In this document: piece by piece, positions 1 through 4,847 of the stretch
Position numbering within the stretch: the first letter of the stretch is position 1
Layout of the letters: the number at the start of each line of letters is the position of its first letter
Source: an uncultured Oscillospiraceae bacterium
Lineage (GTDB): Bacteria; Bacillota; Clostridia; Oscillospirales; Acutalibacteraceae
Length of the DNA: 7,468 nt
NCBI GenBank assembly: GCA_902461995.1
Contig: CABQAA010000099.1
Location: forward strand, 1-7,468
Direction: 5' to 3'
The notes under the pieces: model-generated
What the model was told of the DNA's origin: nothing
The model's database searches: none
What the model saw: the letters and a program-made list of their open reading frames with translations, nothing else
Made by a program: the position numbers and the translations under genes

Positions 1-387
1 CCGCTGCATACCGAACACAAAATCCTGCGCCGTTACAGGGGTGGGGGATTTCCACAGGTTGTCGTCCTTTTTGGATTTTTGGATGCTCCAATAGGAGTCC
101 CGCAGGGTAAAGGTGTACACCCGGCGATCTTCCGAGACCGTCCAGGTTGCAGCAGCGGGGACGGCGTCGCCGTTTTCATCGAGACGCGCGAGGCCCTCAA
201 ACAAAGCTGCCGCCATGGTGACGGAGGAGCGGTCGGTGGATACTTGAGGATCGAGTTGGCGGGGATCGGTTTCAAGCTGGAACCGGAAGGATTTTCCTTC
301 CGGTGATTTTTTTCGGCAGCCCGGAATGGCAAAAAACGCCAACAGGCAGGCGGCTGTGAGTGCCGCGGCGCGCAAAAAAAGACGCAT
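1..387 (-). CDS. Oligopeptide ABC transporter substrate-binding lipoprotein (OppA/SBP_bac_5 type), 5' part only
   Basis: This reading frame starts at the ATG complementary to 385-387 and stays open for 129 codons to the left edge, so only the N-terminal quarter or so of a protein usually 500-600 residues long is present. A basic start (MRLFLR) and a hydrophobic stretch lead to a lipobox, Ile21-Pro-Gly-Cys24, which predicts lipid anchoring outside the membrane. The mature part reads like the start of peptide-binding proteins: an LETDPRQLDP segment, then LFEGLARLDENGDAVPAAA, then a TFTLRD segment, and finally VTAQDFVFGMQR, which fits the usual 'vtA.DfvfslqR' block. Known members capture peptides for an Opp/Dpp permease. 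The start is supported by GGAGGGAGGA about 10 bases upstream and by a promoter at 430-458. The permease and ATPase genes, if linked, lie outside the window. The family call is firm; the ligand is unknown. Confidence 0.88.
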   Translation of the reverse strand, partial: MRLFLRAAALTAACLLAFFAIPGCRKKSPEGKSFRFQLETDPRQLDPQVSTDRSSVTMAAALFEGLARLDENGDAVPAAATWTVSEDRRVYTFTLRDSYWSIQKSKKDDNLWKSPTPVTAQDFVFGMQR

Positions 388-429
388 ATCTGGAAAATCC
401 TCCCTCCAGGTGAATTTGGCAACGCTATC

Positions 430-458
430 AGTATACCCTGTATGGCCGGGGAAAACAA
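430..458 (-). promoter_or_regulatory. Probable sigma-A promoter for the OppA-like gene
   Basis: Read leftward, the -35 box is TTGTTT (458 to 453, 3 of 6 consensus bases) and the -10 box is TATACT (435 to 430), with a 17-base spacer. Transcription would begin near 423, about 36 bases before the ATG. The -10 box is strong and the -35 box weak, which fits a promoter that may need an activator. Its -35 box touches the -35 box of the opposite promoter. Confidence 0.5.
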
Positions 459-487
459 TTGAAAAAATCCGGCTTTCATGTTAAGAT
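459..487 (+). promoter_or_regulatory. Probable sigma-A promoter for the sugar isomerase gene
   Basis: The -35 box is TTGAAA (459-464) and the -10 box TAAGAT (482-487), with a 17-base spacer. Transcription would start near 494, leaving a leader of about 20 bases that holds the ribosome binding site GGAAAGGA before the ATG at 515. Such a short leader leaves no room for a riboswitch. Confidence 0.6.
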
Positions 488-514
488 TTTCTGAACAGGA
501 AAGGACGTGACAAT

Positions 515-1366
515 ATGGCGGCGACAAATGGGTTTTCGCGGGGCATCTACGCCTGGTTCGGCTATGAGCTGCCGCTCGCGTCCTCTCTGCAGCGGATTTG
601 GGAAGCGGGATTCGATACGGTGAGCCTGTGGTGGGCGGACGCCCCGGATGGCCTGACACGGACCGCTCAGGCGGATCTCGCGCGAACGACAGGGCTGCGG
701 GTGGAAAACGCGCACGCCCCTTTTGACGGCTGCAACGATCTGTGGATTCCCGGCATCCGGGGAGATGAGGCCGCGGATGCCCTGCTTGCCTGCGTTTCGG
801 ACTGCGCGGCGGCGGATGTCCCGGTTCTGGTGGTGCATCTGACCGACGGCGCGTCTCCGCCGCCCGATTCGCCTATCGGCCCTGACCGTCTGCGTCCCAT
901 TGTGGAGATGGCGGAGCGGCGTGGCATAAAGCTCGCATTTGAAAATCTGCGGCATATCCCGCATCTGAAACGGGTGCTGGACACCTTCGACAGCCCGGCC
1001 GTCGGCCTTTGCTACGACAGCGGCCACCATCACGGCTGGGGCCGGGAGGCGGACTGGCTGACCGATTACGGTTCCCGCCTGTTTGCTCTCCATCTCCACG
1101 ATAACGACGGCAAACAGGACCGCCACAGCCTGCCTTTTGACGGCGGGATCGATTGGCGGCATCTCGCCCGGCAGATTGCCCGGACCGGGTATGCGGGCCC
1201 GACGACGCTGGAAGTTCAGGCGGGCGGCGGATATGAGGAGCGGATGACCGCCGCGGCTTTTCTGAAAAGGGCCGCCTATGCGGCCGCCCGCATCGGGGCG
1301 ATGCGGGCGGAAGAGGGGGCAGGCGTTCAGCGTTCGATGGCGGAGACCTCACCCTGCCGTTTGTAG
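515..1366 (+). CDS. Sugar phosphate isomerase/epimerase family protein (xylose isomerase-like TIM barrel)
   Basis: The 283-residue protein matches the AP_endonuc_2/xylose isomerase-like TIM-barrel family in length and in its metal-site pattern: His67 (NAHAPF), His108 (VVHLTD), Glu143 (AFEN), Asp168 and His171 (CYDSGH), His193/His195 (LHLHDND), Asp202 and His204 (QDRH), and Glu233 (TLEV). Family members bind a divalent metal and isomerise or epimerise sugars, sugar phosphates or inositols, or act as endonuclease IV. This one is too divergent from endonuclease IV, and the substrate cannot be read from sequence. No signal peptide is seen, so it should be cytoplasmic. The start at 515 is supported by GGAAAGGA nine or so bases upstream and a good promoter. 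The last 13 codons overlap the end of the convergent downstream gene, and the tail after about residue 262 looks unlike the barrel. It appears to be a single-gene transcript. Confidence 0.85.
   Translation: MAATNGFSRGIYAWFGYELPLASSLQRIWEAGFDTVSLWWADAPDGLTRTAQADLARTTGLRVENAHAPFDGCNDLWIPGIRGDEAADALLACVSDCAAADVPVLVVHLTDGASPPPDSPIGPDRLRPIVEMAERRGIKLAFENLRHIPHLKRVLDTFDSPAVGLCYDSGHHHGWGREADWLTDYGSRLFALHLHDNDGKQDRHSLPFDGGIDWRHLARQIARTGYAGPTTLEVQAGGGYEERMTAAAFLKRAAYAAARIGAMRAEEGAGVQRSMAETSPCRL
1262..1285 (-). terminator. Candidate intrinsic terminator of the GlmU-like gene, inside the isomerase coding region
   Basis: Read leftward, a 6-bp GC stem GGCCGC/GCGGCC (1285-1280 with 1275-1270) with an ATAG loop is followed by CTTTTC. 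It lies about 42 bases beyond the stop codon of the leftward gene at 1327. A stronger stem sits immediately before it at 1284-1310 and shares two bases with it, so the two cannot both form fully. The T run is short, and GC-rich coding sequence makes such stems by chance, so this is tentative. Confidence 0.3.
1284..1310. repeat. Perfect 11-bp inverted repeat near the gene ends
   Basis: CCGCCCGCATC (1284-1294) and its exact complement GATGCGGGCGG (1300-1310) flank a 5-base GGGGC loop. The stem lies within the last codons of the isomerase gene (an AAARIGAMRAE stretch), 17 bases beyond the stop of the convergent gene. It lacks an adjacent T run on either strand. It may slow transcription or protect the 3' end of the leftward mRNA, or merely reflect alanine and arginine codon choice. 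Confidence 0.55.
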
Positions 1367-1998
1367 ATGCTTTCGGACGGCACAAAGCCCCGGACCATCG
1401 ACAGGGGATAAATCCGGGCGCCCCGGCCGATCACGGTGCCGGGATTGAGCACGCTGCCGCAGCCGACTTCCACGCCGTCGCCCAGCATGGCGCCGCATTT
1501 TTTGAGCCCGGTTTCAATCTTCTCACCTTCGCAGAGAATGGTGACGAGGGTTTTGTCGCTTTTGACGTTGGACGTGATGGATCCCGCCCCCATATGGGAC
1601 CGGAACCCCAGCACCGAGTCTCCGACGTAGTTGTAATGGGGGACCTGCACGTTGTCGAACAGGATGACGTTTTTGAGTTCGGTGGAATTGCCGACCACAG
1701 CACCGGCACCGACCAAAGCGCTGCCGCGGATGAAGGCGCCGTGCCGCACTTCCGCACCCTCGCCGATGATGACGTCGTCCCCGAGGTAGGCGGAGTCGAA
1801 CACATGGGCCGTTTTGTGCACCCAGACGCCCGGGCGGGGGGAATCGTATGCATCTGTCGGCAGCTTGCTCCCCAGAGACCGGATAAACTCCCGGATTCCG
1901 GAGAGTGCTTCCCACGGATAGGTCACGGATCGGAGCAGGGGGCCGGCCATGGTATGGTCGAGATCGTACAGGGCTTCGACAGTCAGGCTGGATTTCAT
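1327..1998 (-). CDS. Left-handed beta-helix acyltransferase-like protein, related to the GlmU acetyltransferase domain
   Basis: The 223-residue protein has about 55 N-terminal residues (with the block HTMAGPLLRSVTYPWEALS) and then a left-handed parallel beta-helix of hexapeptide repeats, roughly residues 57-130 and 168-200. From memory of E. coli GlmU, residues 91-124 align without gaps to its acetyltransferase site: Arg91, Lys109, His121 (catalytic base) and Tyr124 correspond to Arg333, Lys351, His363 and Tyr366, and GAGSITSN (137-144) matches GAGTITCN. Asn377 is replaced by His135. The uridylyltransferase half of full-length GlmU (about 230 residues) is absent. Similar clostridial proteins are, as I recall, often labelled UDP-GlcNAc pyrophosphorylase, which the sequence does not support. 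Acetylation of an amino-sugar phosphate is plausible but inferred. The ATG at 1998 is preferred over an upstream in-frame ATG at 2043 because GGGAG lies eight bases before it. It should be cytoplasmic. Confidence 0.82.
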   Translation of the reverse strand: MKSSLTVEALYDLDHTMAGPLLRSVTYPWEALSGIREFIRSLGSKLPTDAYDSPRPGVWVHKTAHVFDSAYLGDDVIIGEGAEVRHGAFIRGSALVGAGAVVGNSTELKNVILFDNVQVPHYNYVGDSVLGFRSHMGAGSITSNVKSDKTLVTILCEGEKIETGLKKCGAMLGDGVEVGCGSVLNPGTVIGRGARIYPLSMVRGFVPSESIYKRQGEVSAIER

Positions 1999-2060
1999 CA
2001 ACAACACTCCCACAGTGCAAATTCCGCGGCTGCGCTCCCACAAGCGCTGGCCGCGTTTCT

Positions 2061-2089
2061 ATTGTAACGCTTCGCGTTCCAGAGGGCAA
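2061..2089 (-). promoter_or_regulatory. Sigma-A promoter for the GlmU-like gene
   Basis: Read leftward, the -35 box is TTGCCC (2089 to 2084) and the -10 box TACAAT (2066 to 2061), separated by 17 bases. Transcription would start near 2054, about 55 bases before the ATG at 1998. A palindrome lies between the two boxes. Confidence 0.6.
2066..2078. promoter_or_regulatory. Operator-like palindrome in the promoter spacer
   Basis: AACGC TTC GCGTT is a perfect 5-bp inverted repeat around a 3-base centre. It lies within the spacer of the leftward promoter and touches its -10 box. A repressor bound here would block that promoter; alternatively the short palindrome may be chance. No regulator gene is in the window. 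Confidence 0.3.
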
Positions 2090-2097
2090 GATCCTGT

Positions 2098-2130
2098 GAA
2101 AAGTTTCCCGATTTTCGCCTATTTTCCCGA
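2098..2130. repeat. Repeated TTTCCCGA motif upstream of the protease promoter
   Basis: TTTCCCGA occurs at 2104-2111 and again at 2123-2130, 19 bases apart, just upstream of the -35 box at 2136. The first copy lies inside GAAAAGTTTCCCGATTTTC (2098-2116), which closely resembles GAAAAGTTCCCGTTTTC at 6459-6475 in the other divergent promoter region. This could be a shared protein-binding site; two copies of a short motif are weak evidence. Confidence 0.3.
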
Positions 2131-2135
2131 ATGGG

Positions 2136-2164
2136 TTGCACGCAGGGGCAAAACGTTTTATAAT
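2136..2164 (+). promoter_or_regulatory. Strong sigma-A promoter for the protease-tadA-glycosyltransferase run
   Basis: The -35 box is TTGCAC (2136-2141) and the -10 box is a perfect TATAAT (2159-2164), with an ideal 17-base spacer. Transcription would start near 2171, about 27 bases before the ATG at 2198. No other good promoter was seen before the second or third gene, which supports a single transcript for all three. Confidence 0.75.
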
Positions 2165-2197
2165 ACCGGTATATTGGTTGCCGGATGGGAGGCTATT

Positions 2198-3220
2198 ATG
2201 AACGTACAGTGGAGATCCTACGGCTGGCAGGAGCCGGGGGCGGAGGAAATACCGCCGTTAAAGAAAAATGCCAACTTCGTCGGTGTGCTGATGCTGGCGC
2301 TGATCGGCGCGGCCTTTTTCCTGCCGTCGCTTCTGCTGCTGTTCCTGCAGATAACAGGGGCTGCGGACATGTCGATGCCGCAGTACGGCCTTGGCACAAC
2401 GGGGTATACTCTGTTTTCGATGGCGTCGTATCTGCTGTATCTCGCCCTGCCGTCCATTGCCGTGGCTCTGATTATGCGGCGGGATTTGCGTCCCTTTCCC
2501 ACAAAGCGGCTGGCACCGTCCGTCTTTATTCCCGCTGTTATGGCAGGGCTGGGGCTGGTGGTGCTTGCCAATCTGGTCGCGAGCATTCTGATGAATATTC
2601 TGGCCTCCTTCGGCTTCCCTTGGCCGAACTCGGCCAGTGTGATGGACAAGTCGGTCCTGAGCCTGGTGCTGAGCATCGTATCGACGGCGGTGCTGCCCGC
2701 GCTGGTGGAGGAAATGGTCTTCCGCGGTTACGTACTGGGCGCTCTCCGTCCCCAGGGAGATGGGCTGGCGATTGTTCTTTCGGCGATGCTGTTCGGTCTG
2801 CTGCACGGCAATCTGCTGCAAATTCCTTTTGCCTTTATTCTGGGCTTGATTTTTGCTTATCTGACGGTGCAGACCGGCTCCATCTGGCCGGCGGTGTTGA
2901 TTCATTTTCTCACCAACGCCTTCTCGGTGGTCCTCGAATATGCGGGCCAGTTCCTGCCGAATGAGGGAGCCCAGGGAATGCTCAACGGGGCGGCATTTGC
3001 GGTTATGGCGGTCGTCGGGATCATCGGCACCGCGATTCTGTGGGCCGGGCATCGGGACGGGGATACCGCAAAAACGGCACTCCTGCGCCCGGTGGGAAAC
3101 GGATTCTCGCGTTTTACTGTCGGCCGGCGGGCGGGATGGATTCTGACGGCCCCGGCGATGCTGATCGGCCTGATCGGGCTGGTGCTGATGACGGTGCTCA
3201 ACGTCGTGACGGCGTGGTGA
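2198..3220 (+). CDS. CPBP family intramembrane metalloprotease (CAAX/bacteriocin-processing type)
   Basis: This 340-residue polytopic membrane protein carries the three CPBP (Abi, PF02517) motifs in order: Glu171-Glu172 and Arg176 in EEMVFRG, Phe199 and His203 in FGLLH, and His236 and Asn240 in HFLTN. In characterised relatives such as Rce1 the glutamate and histidines form the active site within the membrane. About eight or nine hydrophobic segments are visible, near residues 27-51, 68-93, 108-138, 152-168, 188-203, 207-224, 226-246, 260-283 and 313-337. The last two form an extension beyond the protease core, joined by a hydrophilic linker at about 284-312. Family members process prenylated proteins or peptides or give self-immunity to bacteriocins; the substrate here is unknown, and no bacteriocin gene is nearby. 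The ATG at 2198 has GGGAGG five bases before it, and the promoter at 2136-2164 excludes the upstream in-frame start at 1949. It is the first gene of a probable three-gene operon. Confidence 0.88.
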   Translation: MNVQWRSYGWQEPGAEEIPPLKKNANFVGVLMLALIGAAFFLPSLLLLFLQITGAADMSMPQYGLGTTGYTLFSMASYLLYLALPSIAVALIMRRDLRPFPTKRLAPSVFIPAVMAGLGLVVLANLVASILMNILASFGFPWPNSASVMDKSVLSLVLSIVSTAVLPALVEEMVFRGYVLGALRPQGDGLAIVLSAMLFGLLHGNLLQIPFAFILGLIFAYLTVQTGSIWPAVLIHFLTNAFSVVLEYAGQFLPNEGAQGMLNGAAFAVMAVVGIIGTAILWAGHRDGDTAKTALLRPVGNGFSRFTVGRRAGWILTAPAMLIGLIGLVLMTVLNVVTAW

Positions 3221-3245
3221 TTTCGAGGAAAGGACCTTTTTGCTC

Positions 3246-3710
3246 ATGACGGATGAAGACTATATGAGGCAGGCGCTGAACTTGGCGTTGGAAGCGGCCG
3301 CGGAGGGGGAAGTGCCGGTCGGCGCCGTCGTGGTCAAGGACGGCGAGGTGATCGGGACCGGGCGCAATCGGCGGGAAACGCTGCGTCATGCGCTGTCCCA
3401 CGCGGAGGTCGAGGCCATCGACAAAGCCTGCCGCCGGCTCGGCGGATGGAGGCTCTCTGGCTCCACCCTCTACGTGACGCTGGAGCCTTGTCCGATGTGC
3501 GCGGGCGCGATACTGAACGCCAGAATCGACCGGGTGGTATTCGGGGCATCGGATCCAAAGGCGGGATCTTTGGGATCGGTGACCGATCTCACGGTGTTCC
3601 CGTATAATCACCATCCGGCAGTCGAAAAGGGAATTTTAGGAGATTCCTGTGCGGAGGTTCTGTCCGCGTTTTTTCAGAATCTGCGGAAGCGGAAGGCGAC
3701 CGATCGATAA
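3246..3710 (+). CDS. tadA: tRNA-specific adenosine deaminase TadA
   Basis: This 154-residue cytidine-deaminase-fold enzyme converts adenosine 34 of tRNA-Arg(ACG) to inosine, which lets the tRNA read CGU, CGC and CGA codons; it is usually essential. The zinc site and catalytic glutamate are intact: His52 and Glu54 in HAEVEAI, and Cys82 and Cys85 in PCPMC. The EVPVGAVVV block (22-30), the GRNRRE block (39-44) and the late GASDPKAGS segment are typical of TadA, and the length matches the bacterial family. The ATG at 3246 is chosen over an in-frame TTG at 3240 because GAAAGGA (3228-3234) is better spaced from the ATG. The gene begins 25 bases after the protease stop and is followed 36 bases later by the glycosyltransferase, so it is probably cotranscribed with both. 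It should act in the cytoplasm. Confidence 0.95.
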   Translation: MTDEDYMRQALNLALEAAAEGEVPVGAVVVKDGEVIGTGRNRRETLRHALSHAEVEAIDKACRRLGGWRLSGSTLYVTLEPCPMCAGAILNARIDRVVFGASDPKAGSLGSVTDLTVFPYNHHPAVEKGILGDSCAEVLSAFFQNLRKRKATDR

Positions 3711-3746
3711 CGTACAAAATGTGTGAAATCGTACAGAGGTGTCATC

Positions 3747-4730
3747 ATGTCGACAGTCTATCTCGTCGTGCCCTGTTATAATGAAGAAGAAGTCCTGCCC
3801 GAGACGGTCCGCCGCCTCACCGAAAAACTGAACGCCCTCATCGAAGCGGGCCATGCGGATGAAAACAGCCGTTTTTTGCTTGTGGATGACGGCAGCAAGG
3901 ACAAAACCTGGGAACTGATTGATCGTTTCAGCCGGGAGAATCCGCTGTGCGCGGGTCTGAAGCTGGCGCATAACCGGGGGCATCAGAATGCTTTGCTTGC
4001 CGGGTTGATGACCGCACGGGAAAAGGCGGACTGCGCGATCAGTCTCGATGCCGATCTGCAGGACGACATCGACGCACTCGACGGATTTCTTGAGAAATTC
4101 GAAGAGGGCTGCGACGTCGTATACGGTGTGCGGAACAAGCGGGATACCGACAGCTTTTTCAAGCGGTCATCAGCACGCGGTTTCTATAAGGTGATGAAGA
4201 TGCTGGGAGTGGATGTGGTATACGACCACGCGGATTACCGCCTGATGAGCCGTCGCGCCCTCGACGCCCTGCGTGAATATCGAGAGGTCAATCTATTTCT
4301 GCGGGGTGTCGTCCCCCTCATCGGCTATCGCAGCGACTATGTGTATTACGACCGGCACGAGCGGTTTGCGGGCGAGTCGAAATATCCGCTGAAAAAGATG
4401 ATCTCGTTCGCCATCGACGGCATCACGTCGTTCAGCGTCAAGCCGCTGAAGCTCATCTCCAATTTGGGGATTCTCATTTCCGCGCTCAGCATTCTCGGGC
4501 TGCTGTATGCCCTGATCTCTTATTTTGTGGGCGTCACGGTGGCGGGCTGGACGGCGATCGTCTGCTCTATCTGGCTGCTGGGCGGCATCCAGCTGCTGTG
4601 CATCGGGGTCCTCGGCGGATATATCGGCAAAATCTACAGCGAGGTGAAAGCCCGTCCCCGCTTCCGGGTGGAAACCTACCTGGATCATGGAGAGACGCAG
4701 ACGCCGCAACAGGATTCTGTTCGGTCCTAA
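3747..4730 (+). CDS. GT2 family membrane glycosyltransferase (GtrB/dolichyl-phosphate mannose synthase-like)
   Basis: This 327-residue protein has a cytoplasmic GT-A domain followed by two membrane segments, the layout of GtrB/YkcC-type enzymes that move a sugar from a nucleotide donor onto undecaprenyl phosphate. Visible motifs are VVPCYNEEEVL (7-17), VDDGSKDKT (46-54), NRGHQNALLAG (76-86), the metal-binding DxD at Asp101-Asp103 in DADLQDD, and ERFAGESKYPLKKM (205-218), a family hallmark. Membrane segments lie near 238-261 and 269-293, followed by a short polar tail. The sugar and lipid acceptor are inferred from the family, not shown here; wall or teichoic acid decoration is a reasonable guess. 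The ATG at 3747 has AGAGGTG five bases upstream and is preferred to an in-frame GTG at 3723. It is the last gene of the run that starts at 2198 and ends at the hairpin at 4796-4834. Confidence 0.9.
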   Translation: MSTVYLVVPCYNEEEVLPETVRRLTEKLNALIEAGHADENSRFLLVDDGSKDKTWELIDRFSRENPLCAGLKLAHNRGHQNALLAGLMTAREKADCAISLDADLQDDIDALDGFLEKFEEGCDVVYGVRNKRDTDSFFKRSSARGFYKVMKMLGVDVVYDHADYRLMSRRALDALREYREVNLFLRGVVPLIGYRSDYVYYDRHERFAGESKYPLKKMISFAIDGITSFSVKPLKLISNLGILISALSILGLLYALISYFVGVTVAGWTAIVCSIWLLGGIQLLCIGVLGGYIGKIYSEVKARPRFRVETYLDHGETQTPQQDSVRS

Positions 4731-4795
4731 AGTGGGTGTGAGCAGGAAAGCCGCGGCTCGGCCGTCCTTCTATAACATATATACGGTGTGTGGCA

Positions 4796-4834
4796 AAAAG
4801 CCCGCCGGAAGACGACGTCTTCCGGCGGGCTTTT
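4796..4834. terminator. Bidirectional intrinsic terminator
   Basis: A perfect 18-bp inverted repeat (4796-4813 with 4817-4834) surrounds a 3-base loop. The core stem is GCCCGCCGGAAGAC, flanked by an A tract (4795-4799) on the left and TTTT (4831-4834) on the right, so both strands end in a T run. It lies 65 bases past the stop of the rightward glycosyltransferase and 13 bases past the stop of the leftward CapA-like gene, and should end both transcripts. Confidence 0.92.
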
Positions 4835-4847
4835 GGATGGATCGGAT

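Noticed and set aside
33..659. A 208-codon minus-strand frame across the left end and the first divergent promoters.
   Set aside because: It is out of frame with the OppA-like gene, which has a lipobox, ribosome binding site and family motifs, and it runs through both promoters and the opposite gene.
2258..3247. A 329-codon open frame on the minus strand opposite the CPBP protease.
   Set aside because: Its translation is dominated by His, Arg and Gln repeats, as expected from the complement of hydrophobic codons, and it overlaps a gene with three conserved catalytic motifs.
4749..4758. The 10-bp palindrome AGCCGCGGCT and a TATAAC-like box after the glycosyltransferase gene.
   Set aside because: No gene follows on the plus strand before the terminator, no -35 box is paired with it, and short GC palindromes are common in this DNA.
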